64,000 bases of DNA from Marinobacter psychrophilus (GCF_001043175.1 NZ_CP011494.1:744001-808000), one strand, 5' to 3'. Counted from the first letter of the stretch, positions 1 through 9,456 are shown. The notes: generated by a model not told the origin, from the letters alone. A program made the numbers and translations.

Positions 1-592
1 ACGCAATAAACGGCTGCCCGTTGCGCGGGCTGTGATTGTGGAGGGCTTGTGCCACCAACTCTTTGCCGGTGCCGCTTTCGCCGTTAATCAGCACGGTAAT
101 ATTAGAGTGCGACAGCCGGCCTATGGCGCGAAACACCTCTTGCATGGCCGGCGCTTCGCCAATAATTTCGGCGCTGTCTGCGGCCTTGTCATGAACGCTG
201 TCGGTTTTTGCGCGACGTTCGCGGCTGTGGCCGGCGGCGCGCCGAACCAGAGCCACGGCGTCGTCCAGGTCAAACGGTTTTGGCAGGTAATCAAACGCGC
301 CGGTCTGGTAGCTGCTTACGGCGCTTTCCAGGTCAGAATGGGCGGTCATGATAATCACCGGAAGGCCGGGGTGGCTCTCGGTAATGCGCGCCAACAGGCT
401 CAGGCCATCTATGCCCGGCATGCGAATGTCGCTGATGATGACGTCGGGCTGCTCGTGCTCGAGCTGGCGCATGATGTTGTCACCGTTGTCGAAGCTGCGG
501 GTGCGCAGCCCGGCCTGGGTCAGCGCTCGGTCCAGTACCCAGCGGATGCTGCGATCGTCATCAATAATCCAGGCCACTGTAGACGTACTCAT
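1..592 (-). CDS. ntrC: Nitrogen regulation response regulator NtrC (GlnG), C-terminus beyond window
   Basis: Only the first 197 or so residues are visible; the gene runs off the left edge. The reverse-strand protein starts MSTSTVAWIIDDD. It shows a receiver domain with the acidic pocket at residues 11-13 and the phospho-acceptor Asp55 in VIISDIRMPG. The AAA+ sigma-54 activator domain follows, with a Walker A GESGTGKE close to the cut. NtrC, phosphorylated by NtrB under nitrogen limitation, activates sigma-54 promoters such as glnA. The ATG overlaps the ntrB stop in an ATGA, so the two are translationally coupled. The identity is secure because receiver, AAA+ domain and gene order all agree. 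Confidence 0.95.
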   Translation of the reverse strand, partial: MSTSTVAWIIDDDRSIRWVLDRALTQAGLRTRSFDNGDNIMRQLEHEQPDVIISDIRMPGIDGLSLLARITESHPGLPVIIMTAHSDLESAVSSYQTGAFDYLPKPFDLDDAVALVRRAAGHSRERRAKTDSVHDKAADSAEIIGEAPAMQEVFRAIGRLSHSNITVLINGESGTGKELVAQALHNHSPRNGQPFIA

Positions 593-1731
593 GTGCACTC
601 CTCGATGGGCAGATAAATAACAAAGTTGGTGTGTCCGGGTTCGCTGTTGCATTCCACCAGTCCATGGTGGCGGCCAATAATGCTCTGGGTAATAGCCAGC
701 CCCAGGCCATTACCGCTGGCGCGCCCGCTGATCATCGGATAAAAAATATTCTGTTGCAGCTGTGGGCTGATGCCCGGACCGTTGTCTATGACGTCTATCC
801 GGCAGACTAAACGGTGGCGGACCGGGCCTATGGTGAACTGGCGCAGGGTACGGGTGCGGAAGGTTATGGTGGCCGGTTCGCTGGTGTTGCTCGAAGAGTT
901 GTCACGGTTGTGCTGGCTATTAAAGCTGTCAGAGTTGCCGGGCCCGTCAGGGCTTTCCAGGCAAGCTTCCATCGCGTTGCGGGCAATGTTCAAAAATGCC
1001 TGAATCAGCTGTTCGCGGTCAGCACAGAACTCCGGCAGGCTGGGGTCGAAATCCCGCTTGAACGTCAGTTTGCCGTGGCTTTCGGCCTCTACTAGCGCGC
1101 GCACCCGCTCCAGAACCTCGTGGATGTTGGTGCGAATGAGCCTGGGCGCTTTGTTGGGCCCCAGCATGCGGTCAACCAGGCTACGTAGCCTATCGGCTTC
1201 GTCGATGATCACCTGAGTGTATTCGCGCAGTTCGGCGCTCTGCAACTCGCGGTCTAGCAATTGCGCGGCGCCGCGTATACCGCCCAGAGGATTTTTGATT
1301 TCGTGCGCCATACCGCGCACCAGCACCCGATTGGTTTCCTGCTGCGACAGGATGTCTTCTTCACGATTAATGCGCAGTAACTGGTCGCGGCGCCAGATTT
1401 CCAGCAGCAAATCACCTTCCGGGTTAATCGGCGTTACCGTGTAATCCACGATCATGCGCGCGCCGTTCATCAACATGTACTCAGCTTCATGCTGACTGAA
1501 AGACCGCCCGTGGTCGGCTGCTGCTTTCAGCCGGCATTCGGTATCGCCGGCAACCAGCACAATATCGCTGAAAGCCATACCATGGCTGCGAGTTGCGCTC
1601 ACTGCCAGCAAGTTTTCGGCAGCTGGGTTCATATAGTGAATAAGCAGATTACAGTCCATTACCAACAGAGCGGTGCTCAGGCTGTCAACAATGTGTGGGT
1701 AACCGGTCACCGAGTTTGAAGCGTTAGCCAT
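589..1731 (-). CDS. ntrB: Nitrogen regulation sensor histidine kinase NtrB (GlnL)
   Basis: A 380-residue cytoplasmic two-component kinase. It has an N-terminal PAS domain (about 15-115), an H-box MAHEIKNPLGG with phospho-acceptor His143, an N-box with NIARNAMEA near 248-256, and a VIDNGPGI G-box followed by GNGLGLAI. NtrB phosphorylates or dephosphorylates NtrC in response to PII. The protein is a little longer than the usual 350 or so residues. The extra length is a Ser/Asn-rich insert at about 260-286, between the N-box and the G-box. It is the first gene of the ntrBC pair, and the stop overlaps the ntrC start. Confidence 0.95.
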   Translation of the reverse strand: MANASNSVTGYPHIVDSLSTALLVMDCNLLIHYMNPAAENLLAVSATRSHGMAFSDIVLVAGDTECRLKAAADHGRSFSQHEAEYMLMNGARMIVDYTVTPINPEGDLLLEIWRRDQLLRINREEDILSQQETNRVLVRGMAHEIKNPLGGIRGAAQLLDRELQSAELREYTQVIIDEADRLRSLVDRMLGPNKAPRLIRTNIHEVLERVRALVEAESHGKLTFKRDFDPSLPEFCADREQLIQAFLNIARNAMEACLESPDGPGNSDSFNSQHNRDNSSSNTSEPATITFRTRTLRQFTIGPVRHRLVCRIDVIDNGPGISPQLQQNIFYPMISGRASGNGLGLAITQSIIGRHHGLVECNSEPGHTNFVIYLPIEECT

Positions 1732-1849
1732 AACAAGCGGGTTCGCTGTATTTGAGTGGGTCTGGTTTTGGCAGACGGCCTTGGTCTAAGAACAGCAAGA
1801 ACCGGGCCAGGCTAAGAGCCATCAGTGTTAATCACATCCGGGCGAACGC

Positions 1850-2374
1850 TCAGTTTAGGCGGGAAGGGCGGTGGATGGTGAAGGTAATGCCAGTGCCCGA
1901 GCCAACCTGAACACCACTGCGGTTCACGATGTTGACTCCGGCTTGATGGGTGCCACGGTCAATCTTCTGCACCAAAATAGTGCCTGATGTGCTTTGGCCC
2001 ACGGGCTGGCCGTCCAGGGTTACTTCGTACTTGTGCCCATCGCGCAGTTGCGGGCTGCTGATTACGCTGAATTCTACGTCGCCATTGCCGCTGTGGAACG
2101 CCTCGTTATTGCGCGGGTAAACAATCCTCACCAGCTCATAAAGGGAGCTTGGCGGCTGTTCCTGCTGCTGCGGCTGATCAAGCTGTTCTAAATCCTGCAT
2201 TTTCGGCAGCGTAATGGTTGTTACCGGCCTTACCTGTATGGTTTCGGCTCCAGAAGAGGGCTCGTCAGAAAAAGTCACATTGCCTTGGGCGTCTATCTGG
2301 CGATACACCTCGGCCTGCGCCGCTCCGTTGATCAGCAACAGGGTTGCAGCAGCAATCACAATGGCCGGTTTCAT
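1850..2374 (-). CDS. DUF4124 domain-containing exported protein
   Basis: A 174-residue protein. The ATG at 2374 is chosen over an upstream in-frame start because a GAGGAAAG ribosome-binding site precedes it and a signal peptide follows (MKPAIVIAAATLLLINGAAQA). The mature N-terminus EVYRQIDAQGNVTFSDEP is the typical DUF4124 motif. A Gln/Pro-rich linker follows, then a C-terminal beta-rich part. Function is unknown; the family is periplasmic. Its position between glnA and ntrB matches the order in Pseudomonas. It could be co-transcribed with glnA by readthrough, but a terminator lies in between. Confidence 0.85.
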   Translation of the reverse strand: MKPAIVIAAATLLLINGAAQAEVYRQIDAQGNVTFSDEPSSGAETIQVRPVTTITLPKMQDLEQLDQPQQQEQPPSSLYELVRIVYPRNNEAFHSGNGDVEFSVISSPQLRDGHKYEVTLDGQPVGQSTSGTILVQKIDRGTHQAGVNIVNRSGVQVGSGTGITFTIHRPSRLN

Positions 2375-2472
2375 ACGCTTTCCTCGGGACTGTATATAAG
2401 CTTGATTATCAGCGCCTGGGCGCTTTATTTCAACGCCGCTGAATGGCCATGCAGACATAAAAAAATCACAGA

Positions 2473-2520
2473 CACAAAAAAACCGGAGAAGCTGATGGAC
2501 AGCCGCTCCGGTTTTTTGTG
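2473..2520 (-). terminator. Rho-independent terminator after glnA
   Basis: Near-perfect inverted repeat: arms with CCGGAG and CTCCGG, flanked by an A-run on the left and a T-run on the right, with a loop of about 18 bases. Read on the minus strand it ends in a U-run downstream of the glnA stop. The symmetric A/T tracts would let it work in both directions. Confidence 0.85.
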
Positions 2521-2584
2521 CCATCGCCTGGGCGTTGAGTTACCCCGAGCGCTGGCGATGTATCATCTGTGTGGTGTCACCTGT

Positions 2585-3988
2585 TTAGCAAGAATAGTAG
2601 AGTTCGAATTCAACCGGGTGAGTGGTCATGTTCATACGCTCTACGTCAGCGCGCTTAAGGTCAATATAAGCGCGAATCATGTCTTCGGTAAACACGCCGC
2701 CACGGGTCAGAAACTCGTGATCGGCTTCCAGGCACTGCAGCGCTTCTTGCAGGGTCTCGGCCACTTTCGGGATGTCCAGAGCTTCTTCTTTTGGCAAATC
2801 GTAAAGATCTTTGTCCATGGCATCGCCAGGATGGATCTTGTTCTGAATACCGTCCAGACCAGCCATCATCAGTGCTGAAAATGCCAGGTAAGGGTTAGCT
2901 GCCGGGTCTGGGAAGCGCACTTCAACGCGGCGTGCCTTCGGGCTGTTAACGTAGGGAATACGGATAGAAGCTGAGCGGTTGCGGGCAGAATAGGCCAGCA
3001 TAACCGGGGCTTCATAGTGCGGTACCAAACGCTTGTAGCTGTTGGTGGCGGGGTTGGTGAAAGCATTTATCGCTTTGGCGTGTTTGATAATACCGCCAAT
3101 ATAGAACAATGCCATTTCGCTCAGACCTGCATAGCTGTCGCCGGCAAACAGGTTTTTGCCATCTTTGCTCATCGACATGTGTACGTGCATGCCCGAGCCG
3201 TTATCACCTACCACAGGCTTGGGCATAAACGTCGCGGTTTTGCCGTAGGCGTGGGCTACGTTGTGCACGCAATATTTCAGAATTTGAACTTCATCGGCTT
3301 TGCGGGTCAGGGTAGCAGCGCCAACGCCAATTTCGCACTGGCCAGCAGTGCCCACTTCATGGTGATGCACTTCAATTTCCAAGCCCATAGAAGCCATGGC
3401 GCCGCACATGGCACCACGCAAGTCGTGCAGGCTGTCGACCGGAGGCACCGGGAAGTAGCCACCTTTTACACGCGGACGATGGCCAGTGTTATTGCCATCA
3501 AAATCTTTGCCGGACGACCAAGCAGCCTCTTCCGAATGAATCTCGTACATCGAGCCCTGCATGTCGGTTTTCCACTTCACCGAATCAAACACAAAGAACT
3601 CGGGCTCGGGGCCAAACAAAGCGCTGTCGGCGATGCCGGTAGACTTCAGGTATTCTTCGGTGCGGCGCGCTACTGAGCGAGGGTCGCGCTCGTAGCCTTG
3701 CATCGTGGTGGGTTCCACAATGTCGCAGCTGATGTTAATGGTGGATTCTTCGGTAAAGGGATCAGCCACTGCGCTGGAGTCATCCGGCATTAGAATCATG
3801 TCCGATTCATTAATGCTTTTCCAGCCAGAAATCGAAGAACCATCGAACATTTTGCCGTCGATGAAAAAGTCTTCAGAGGCTTCGGTGGCCGGTATGGTTA
3901 CGTGATGTTCTTTGCCATGGGGATCGGTAAAACGTAAGTCGATCCACTTTGCATCGTGCTGGGTGATCAAATCAATGGTTTTGGACAT
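2585..3988 (-). CDS. glnA: Glutamine synthetase type I (GlnA)
   Basis: A 467-residue class I glutamine synthetase making glutamine from glutamate, ammonia and ATP in the cytoplasm. The start at 3988 (MSKTIDLI) follows a GGAG site, and the length equals that of E. coli GlnA. Visible motifs are [10 protein letters not shown], the metal and ATP-site [21 protein letters not shown], and [25 protein letters not shown]. Tyr396 in MDKDLYDLP is the adenylylation site used by GlnE, which is encoded at 12.5 kb. A sigma-54 promoter and an NtrC site lie upstream, and ntrBC lie downstream. Confidence 0.98.
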   Translation of the reverse strand: MSKTIDLITQHDAKWIDLRFTDPHGKEHHVTIPATEASEDFFIDGKMFDGSSISGWKSINESDMILMPDDSSAVADPFTEESTINISCDIVEPTTMQGYERDPRSVARRTEEYLKSTGIADSALFGPEPEFFVFDSVKWKTDMQGSMYEIHSEEAAWSSGKDFDGNNTGHRPRVKGGYFPVPPVDSLHDLRGAMCGAMASMGLEIEVHHHEVGTAGQCEIGVGAATLTRKADEVQILKYCVHNVAHAYGKTATFMPKPVVGDNGSGMHVHMSMSKDGKNLFAGDSYAGLSEMALFYIGGIIKHAKAINAFTNPATNSYKRLVPHYEAPVMLAYSARNRSASIRIPYVNSPKARRVEVRFPDPAANPYLAFSALMMAGLDGIQNKIHPGDAMDKDLYDLPKEEALDIPKVAETLQEALQCLEADHEFLTRGGVFTEDMIRAYIDLKRADVERMNMTTHPVEFELYYSC

Positions 3989-4128
3989 CTGCATGCTCCG
4001 TTGGGGGTTGTGGAAGACCATCTGTTCCAGGATTTGCGCAGCTTAGCAAATGCCTGTGTGGGTTACCTTCCTTTTAACCGGTTTTAGTCGCCTTGTCACG
4101 AGTGTAGTTTCGGCCTTTACATAATGCT

Positions 4129-4145
4129 AAGCAAACAGCTTGCCA
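4129..4145 (-). promoter_or_regulatory. Sigma-54 promoter of glnA
   Basis: On the minus strand the 17-mer TGGCAAGCTGTTTGCTT fits the -24/-12 consensus, with GG and GC exactly 12 bases apart. It lies about 140 bases upstream of the glnA start codon, so the leader would be fairly long. RpoN control of glnA through NtrC is the known arrangement in enteric bacteria and pseudomonads. Confidence 0.8.
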
Positions 4146-4242
4146 GTTTCAATGTGGCCAAGCCTATGGGTCTGAACTCTACAAAATTGCGGGTTAGCGC
4201 GCGGGGTGTAAGTGCTGACTAAGGTCCACAAACGGCCACCTT

Positions 4243-4259
4243 TGCACCAGATTTGTGCA
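4243..4259. promoter_or_regulatory. NtrC enhancer site upstream of glnA
   Basis: TGCACCAGATTTGTGCA is a perfect TGCAC-N7-GTGCA dyad, the NtrC consensus. It sits about 100 bases upstream of the -24/-12 element, the usual distance for an enhancer-bound activator. A half-site-like TGGTGC at 4283-4288 may extend it but does not form a full dyad. Confidence 0.75.
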
Positions 4260-4344
4260 GCTTTCGGTTTTTCGCCTGATAATGGTGCGCAAATTGTTTA
4301 AGAAATAAACATTCACGCGCATATTATCGAAACCGACTTTTCGC

Positions 4345-4350
4345 TATAAT
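4345..4350 (+). promoter_or_regulatory. Probable sigma-70 -10 element for typA
   Basis: A consensus TATAAT in the glnA-typA intergenic region (3989-4509), about 160 bases before the typA start codon. No good -35 hexamer sits at the expected distance, so this is only a candidate. The rest of this 520-base gap holds the glnA regulatory sites. Confidence 0.45.
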
Positions 4351-4509
4351 GCGCGACCCTCATTGCTCTGGCGATTACTTTGTGCCGGAGCCTGGCCACG
4401 CCCAGTGCCAGCGAATGGGTTCATTTTATAGATTTGAGACGGTCTAGGTGAGGCCCAGCCTTCTTAAAGCCCTCTCAGGTCATTGTAAGCACGCCGCAGG
4501 ACTAAAGTT

Positions 4510-6321
4510 GTGATTGAGAACCTTCGTAATATCGCCATTATTGCCCACGTTGACCATGGTAAAACCACGCTGGTCGACAAACTGCTGCGCCTCTCTGGCA
4601 CCCTTGACCGTAAAGAGCTCGAAAGCGAGCGCGTCATGGATTCCAATGATCAGGAAAAAGAACGTGGCATCACTATTTTGGCCAAAAACACCGCGCTGAA
4701 ATGGAACGGCTACGACATCAACATTGTAGACACTCCGGGACACGCCGATTTTGGCGGTGAAGTAGAGCGCGTAATGAGCATGGTGGATTGTGTGCTGCTG
4801 GTGGTTGATTCCATCGACGGCCCGATGCCACAAACTCGCTTTGTAACCCAGAAAGCCTTTGCTGCCGGTTTGCGTCCGATTGTCATCGTTAACAAAATTG
4901 ACCGCCCGGGCGCCCGCCCGGACTGGGTTGTAGAGCAAGTATTTGACCTGTTTGACAGCCTGGGTGCTACCGACGAACAGCTGGACTTCCCGATTGTTTA
5001 CGCCAGTGCGCTTAACGGCATTTCTGGTTTGGAGCATGAAAATCTGGTCGACAACATGGATCCGGTATTCCAAGCCATCGTTGACCACGTGCCGGCACCT
5101 AATGTTGATCGGGAAGGTCCCTTCCAGATGCAGATCTCGCAACTGGACTACAGCAGCTTTCTGGGCGTTATCGGTATTGGTCGTATTGCCCGCGGCAAGA
5201 TAAAAACCAACACACAGGTGATTGCCGTCGGCGCCGACGGCAAAAAGCGCCAGGGCCGTATTTTGAAAATTATGGGCCACTCCGGCCTGCATCGGGTTGA
5301 AGTGGACGAAGCCCAGGCCGGCGATATTATTTGTATCAGCGGTTTGGATCAGATTCACATCTCCGATACTCTGTGCGACCTCAATAATGTAGAGGCTCTG
5401 CCGCCGCTGACGGTTGACGAGCCCACCGTATCCATGACGTTCCAGGTCAACGATTCGCCCTTCTGCGGAAGAGAAGGCAAGTTCGTGACCAGCCGTAACA
5501 TCAAAGACCGCCTTGAAAAAGAGCTGCTGCACAACGTGGCCCTGCGGGTTGAAGACGGCGACACCATGGACAAGTTCAAGGTGTCTGGCCGTGGCGAGCT
5601 GCACCTGTCGGTGTTGATTGAAAACATGCGTCGTGAAAACTTCGAGCTGGCCGTAGGTCGCCCGGAAGTGGTCATCAAGGTCGTAGATGGCGTAAAGCAA
5701 GAGCCCTATGAAAATGTCATCGTTGACATCGAAGAGCAGCACCAGGGCCCTTTGATGGAGCAGTTTGGATTGCGCAGGGGCGAACTCACCAACATGGTTC
5801 CCGATGGTAAAGGCCGCATGCGCTTGGAATACACCATTCCGGCCCGTGGATTGATTGGCTTCCGGAACTCGTTCCTGACCATGACATCCGGCACCGGTAT
5901 CCTGACCTCAACCTTCAGCCATTACGGCCCGATCAAGGCCGGTGATGTCACCAGTCGCCAGAACGGCGTGTTGGTTTCCATGGCCACAGGCACAGCGCTG
6001 ACGTACTCGCTGGAAACCCTGCAAAGCCGCGGCAAGCTGTTCCTTGACCCGGGCCAGGCTGTTTACGAAGGCCAGTTGTGTGGCATTCACAGCCGCGATA
6101 GCGATCTGGTGATCAACCCGACCAAGGGTAAGAAGCTGGATAACATGCGCGCGTCTGGCAAAGACGAAGTGATTCCTTTGGTCCCGCCCATCAAGCACAC
6201 CTTGGAGCAGGCGCTGGAGTTTATTGACGACGACGAGCTGGTGGAAGTAACGCCCAAATCGATCCGTTTGCGCAAGAAACACCTGACTGAAAACGATCGT
6301 AAACGCGCCGGCAAGAAGTAA
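4510..6321 (+). CDS. typA: Ribosome-associated GTPase TypA/BipA
   Basis: A 603-residue translational GTPase of the EF-G family. It has the G1 motif AHVDHGKTT (residues 12-20), G3 [13 protein letters not shown]4 NKID, then domain II and C-terminal EF-G-like domains ([18 protein letters not shown] and [10 protein letters not shown]). The start is GTG at 4510, preceded by an AGGA site eight bases upstream; the protein begins [11 protein letters not shown] as in homologues. TypA helps ribosome assembly and adaptation to stress and cold. It is divergent from glnA, and a strong terminator follows. Confidence 0.97.
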   Translation: MIENLRNIAIIAHVDHGKTTLVDKLLRLSGTLDRKELESERVMDSNDQEKERGITILAKNTALKWNGYDINIVDTPGHADFGGEVERVMSMVDCVLLVVDSIDGPMPQTRFVTQKAFAAGLRPIVIVNKIDRPGARPDWVVEQVFDLFDSLGATDEQLDFPIVYASALNGISGLEHENLVDNMDPVFQAIVDHVPAPNVDREGPFQMQISQLDYSSFLGVIGIGRIARGKIKTNTQVIAVGADGKKRQGRILKIMGHSGLHRVEVDEAQAGDIICISGLDQIHISDTLCDLNNVEALPPLTVDEPTVSMTFQVNDSPFCGREGKFVTSRNIKDRLEKELLHNVALRVEDGDTMDKFKVSGRGELHLSVLIENMRRENFELAVGRPEVVIKVVDGVKQEPYENVIVDIEEQHQGPLMEQFGLRRGELTNMVPDGKGRMRLEYTIPARGLIGFRNSFLTMTSGTGILTSTFSHYGPIKAGDVTSRQNGVLVSMATGTALTYSLETLQSRGKLFLDPGQAVYEGQLCGIHSRDSDLVINPTKGKKLDNMRASGKDEVIPLVPPIKHTLEQALEFIDDDELVEVTPKSIRLRKKHLTENDRKRAGKK

Positions 6322-6336
6322 CGCTGGCAGCGTAGT

Positions 6337-6373
6337 AAAAAACCGGTCGCTGGAAACAGCGGCCGGTTTTTTT
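6337..6373 (+). terminator. Rho-independent terminator after typA
   Basis: AAAAAACCGGTCGCTG pairs with CAGCGGCCGGTTTTTT around a GAAA loop, with one mismatch, 15 bases after the typA stop. The flanking A and T runs make it potentially bidirectional. Confidence 0.9.
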
Positions 6374-6455
6374 ATGCGCCGTTCATCAATCGCGCCCCTG
6401 CTTCGCTGTAACTTCGCTACACTACCGCAATCATTCCTATAACTGCGGAGCTGCC

Positions 6456-7415
6456 ATGCGCACCTTGTTCCCCGATATAAAGCCTTACGCCACACACCGG
6501 CTGGCGGTTGAAGAGCCCCATCAACTTTACGTTGAAGAAAGTGGTAACCCTGAGGGTATACCGGTGCTGTTTATTCACGGCGGCCCTGGTGCAGGTTGCG
6601 AGGATTACCACCGGCGTTTTTTTGATGCCGAACGGTTTCGCATTATTCTGATGGACCAGCGCGGCGCAGGGCGCTCAACGCCGCTGGCGGAGCTTGCAAA
6701 CAACAGTACCGACCGTTTGATAGCGGATATAGAAACCCTGCGTGAGTTTTTGGGTATTGACCAGTGGCTGCTGTTCGGTGGCAGCTGGGGCTCCACCTTA
6801 AGTCTTGTGTACGCGCAGGCCCACCCTCAGCGGGTAACGGGCATGGTGTTGCGGGGCATTTTTCTGTGCCGGCCCGAAGATATTCACTGGTTCTACCAGA
6901 ACGGCGCCAGCCGGGTGTTCCCTGACTATTGGGAAGATTACCTGGCGCAGATTCCAGAACACGAGCGTGGCGATATGGTGCCGGCCTACTACAAACGCCT
7001 GACCAGTCGCAATGAGCTGGAGCAGATTCAGGCGGCGAAGGCCTGGTCTATTTGGGAAGGGCGCTGCGCTACCTTGCAGCCCAATCCAGACGTGGTCGAA
7101 CACTTTGGTCACCCCCGCGTGGCGATCGCCTTGGCGCGCATCGAATGTCACTACTTTATGAATCAGTCGTTTCTTGAACCCGATCAAATCGTGCGCGATG
7201 CCCACAAACTGGCCAACATTCCTGCGGTCATTGTGCACGGCCGTTACGACATGGTGTGCCCACTGGACAACGCGCTGGCTCTTAGCCGCGCCTGGCCACA
7301 AGCGGATTTGCAGATTATTCGCGATGCCGGCCATAGCGCGTCAGAGCCCGCCATTGTAGACGCCCTGATGCGTGCAGTGGAAAACGTAGCCGCAAAAGTC
7401 GAGCGGGCGAGCTAA
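6456..7415 (+). CDS. pip: Prolyl aminopeptidase (proline iminopeptidase)
   Basis: A 319-residue alpha/beta-hydrolase that removes N-terminal proline from peptides. Motifs are the oxyanion-loop HGGPGAG (41-47), DQRGAGRS (67-74), the nucleophile elbow GGSWGS with Ser110, Asp265 in HGRYDMVCP and His293 in DAGHSASE. Length and motifs match peptidase family S33 Pip proteins. It is probably cytoplasmic since no signal peptide is visible. It lies between typA and dtd on the same strand, but the typA terminator separates it from typA. Confidence 0.93.
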   Translation: MRTLFPDIKPYATHRLAVEEPHQLYVEESGNPEGIPVLFIHGGPGAGCEDYHRRFFDAERFRIILMDQRGAGRSTPLAELANNSTDRLIADIETLREFLGIDQWLLFGGSWGSTLSLVYAQAHPQRVTGMVLRGIFLCRPEDIHWFYQNGASRVFPDYWEDYLAQIPEHERGDMVPAYYKRLTSRNELEQIQAAKAWSIWEGRCATLQPNPDVVEHFGHPRVAIALARIECHYFMNQSFLEPDQIVRDAHKLANIPAVIVHGRYDMVCPLDNALALSRAWPQADLQIIRDAGHSASEPAIVDALMRAVENVAAKVERAS

Positions 7416-7543
7416 CAAAAAATCCGCCGAGAAAGATGACAAAGCCAGGTGTTGGCCCCCGTAGGGTTGCCATCCTGATCCAGCATGGATAAACTCTTGC
7501 CGGTTCGTAATAAACTGTCGACTCCCACCTACGGGGATTTCGA

Positions 7544-7996
7544 ATGAAAGCACTGCTTCAGCGTGTGACAGAAGCCAAGGTCACCGTCAACGGCAATACC
7601 ATCGCGAGTATTGGCCGCGGTGTTCTACTGTTGCTGGGAATCGAGCAGTCTGACACGCTTCAGCAAGCCAAAGACTTGTGTCAACGAACCATCAATTACC
7701 GCATTTTTCCTGATCAGCAAGGCCGCATGAATCTGAGTCTGAAAAGTCTCGGCGGCGGTCTGCTGGTTGTTCCCCAATTTACGTTGGCCGCCGACACCAG
7801 CACTGGCGGGCGCGCCAGCTTCTCCAAGGCAGCTGCACCGGACATCGCCCATGAGCTTTACAGCCTGTTTGTGGTGGAAGCTGTCAGTGCTCTGGGCAAA
7901 GATAAAGTGGAACAGGGTAAATTTGGCGCGGATATGCAGGTGGGGCTTATAAACGATGGCCCTGTCACATTTTTACTGCGGTCGAAGGCTGCATGA
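7544..7996 (+). CDS. dtd: D-aminoacyl-tRNA deacylase
   Basis: A 150-residue protein, closely similar along its length to E. coli Dtd, that hydrolyses D-aminoacyl-tRNAs and mischarged glycyl-tRNA(Ala). It begins MKALLQRVTEAKVTV. The C-terminal NDGPVTFLL carries the Gly-cisPro active-site motif. The other signature, usually SQFTL, reads PQFTL here (VVPQFTLAAD), so its Ser is replaced by Pro. Translation starts after a GGGGATTTCGA sequence. The assignment is firm despite the substitution. Confidence 0.95.
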   Translation: MKALLQRVTEAKVTVNGNTIASIGRGVLLLLGIEQSDTLQQAKDLCQRTINYRIFPDQQGRMNLSLKSLGGGLLVVPQFTLAADTSTGGRASFSKAAAPDIAHELYSLFVVEAVSALGKDKVEQGKFGADMQVGLINDGPVTFLLRSKAA

Positions 7997-8333
7997 ACAG
8001 CCGAAAAGCTGTGAAGATAAATTTTTTGATTATTAAATATGCAAGGAAATCTCAAAAAAACCCGACAAATGCACATTAAGAATTTGCAAAAGTTCTGTTG
8101 GTGTATTAAAAAGGGCAGGTAATGCGTCGCATGAGAAACGCTCGCTAACTCATTGAGAGCCAAGCCAGACAATAAGAAATAAGTAGAGAGTTACAACGTC
8201 AGTCAGAGTGTGTCACGAAAGTGACATGGAGTTTATGGATGATTTAGCTCACTTAAACTGACAAGTGGTACCTAAAATCGGGATTCATCTCGACGTTAAA
8301 ACCTGAATAAAACCCTAAAAGGAAGACGTAAAA
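7997..8333 (+). promoter_or_regulatory. Upstream region of the porin gene
   Basis: A 337-base non-coding, A/T-rich stretch between dtd and the porin. It holds a perfect hairpin at 8211-8226 and an AAGGAAG ribosome-binding site just before the porin ATG. I could not pick a convincing -35/-10 pair. No terminator with a clear stem is visible after dtd. Its length and A/T richness suggest a regulated promoter with a long leader. Confidence 0.45.
8211..8226 (+). other. GNRA-type hairpin in the porin leader region
   Basis: TGTCACGAAAGTGACA is a perfect 6-bp stem closed by a GAAA loop, about 107 bases upstream of the porin start codon. It has no T-run, so it is not a terminator. It may be an RNA structure in the leader or a protein-binding dyad. 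Confidence 0.4.
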
Positions 8334-9329
8334 ATGAAGAAAACACTGATTGCATCAGCTATTGCTGCCATTTCTTTCTCAGGCACTGCACTGGCAATGG
8401 AAAACGCCTCTGATTTGGCTGCAAGAATGGATTCCATGCCGACTGTGTACGGCAACATCCAATACGTTCTTAAGAACGTTGATGTCGAAGGTGCTGGCTC
8501 CTCTATCGAGCACGCTGACAATGGTTCAACCTTAGGCGTAAAGCACGAACACAAAATCGCCCCAGGCCTTACTGGTTTCTTCAAACTGGAGCTTGACGGC
8601 TTCGGCGCTGATGAAAAAGGTTCGCAAGGCTCCAAAATCGATGAGGCTTACATTGGTGTTAAAAGCGACAGCTTTGGCCAAATCTTGGTAGGTTCTGACG
8701 ATGGCGTTTATGAGCGTGCTGTTGTTAAGATCGGCAACTTCCACGAAGTGGGTTCCGATATTTTCAATGCGGGCACAACGGGCGAAGGCGACCAGATTCA
8801 GTATCAGTCTCCATCATTCGGTGGCTTGGTTCTGGGCGCTGGCGTTCAAATTAATGGCGACGGCGAGTCTGCCGGAGCGTCAAAGTCCTATCCGTACCAG
8901 TTGTCTGCGACGTATGCAGTTGACGCTTTGTCACTGGCGGTGGCAATGGACAGCAACGAATCTGCTGTTGGCTCCAACGAAAACACCTACGGCCTGCTGG
9001 CCACCTACAACATGGGTGACCTGAGTGTGTCTGGCGAATACCAGACCCGCTCTGATGACAAAGACATCTTCGGTGTAATTGGTGTTTACACGATGGGTGC
9101 CAACCAGTTCTCCTTGTCTTATCAGGTTCAAGACGTTGACGCGACTGACGACAAGAATGACACCATTGTTCTGCAGGCTCTGCACAACGTGTCTGACAAC
9201 CTGTACGTTTATGCTGAAGGCTACTTCTCTACTGCAGACGGCGCAACTTTCTATGCCGATCCTGATGGCACTTCCGCTGCCGGTGATGAGCAAACCATCG
9301 CGGGTGTTGGCGCTGTTTACTACTTCTAA
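8334..9329 (+). CDS. Gram-negative outer-membrane porin
   Basis: A 331-residue protein with a clear signal peptide (MKKTLIASAIAAISFSGTALA) and a C-terminal YYF typical of beta-barrels recognised by the BAM complex. Repeated amphipathic strands and internal Gly/Asp-rich turns resemble the general diffusion porin family (Porin_4 type; for example STLGVKHEHKIAPGLTGFFKLELDGF). It is probably a trimeric 16-stranded channel for small solutes, but the substrate cannot be read from sequence. Its many acidic residues suit a marine outer membrane. A strong terminator follows, so the gene is probably monocistronic. Confidence 0.88.
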   Translation: MKKTLIASAIAAISFSGTALAMENASDLAARMDSMPTVYGNIQYVLKNVDVEGAGSSIEHADNGSTLGVKHEHKIAPGLTGFFKLELDGFGADEKGSQGSKIDEAYIGVKSDSFGQILVGSDDGVYERAVVKIGNFHEVGSDIFNAGTTGEGDQIQYQSPSFGGLVLGAGVQINGDGESAGASKSYPYQLSATYAVDALSLAVAMDSNESAVGSNENTYGLLATYNMGDLSVSGEYQTRSDDKDIFGVIGVYTMGANQFSLSYQVQDVDATDDKNDTIVLQALHNVSDNLYVYAEGYFSTADGATFYADPDGTSAAGDEQTIAGVGAVYYF

Positions 9330-9363
9330 TTCAGCTACGTTAGTTAGCTAATTCAGTAGTATT

Positions 9364-9398
9364 GAAAACCGGTGATCCTTGGATCATCGGTTTTTTTT
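9364..9398 (+). terminator. Rho-independent terminator after the porin gene
   Basis: AAAACCGGTGATCC pairs with GGATCATCGGTTTT around a two-base loop and is followed by a run of eight T's. It begins 35 bases past the porin stop codon. Confidence 0.9.
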
Positions 9399-9456
9399 CA
9401 TTTGCGTGAAGTTTGATCAGCAAGCCGGTAACGTACACAGCAACGTTGGAGGTGGT

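Noticed and set aside
4281..4300. Second full NtrC site upstream of glnA
   Set aside because: Only one half resembles the consensus; the other half does not match.
4480..5742. Long open frame of 420 codons antisense to typA
   Set aside because: It lies wholly opposite a well-conserved gene, shows no family motif and reflects third-position composition of typA.
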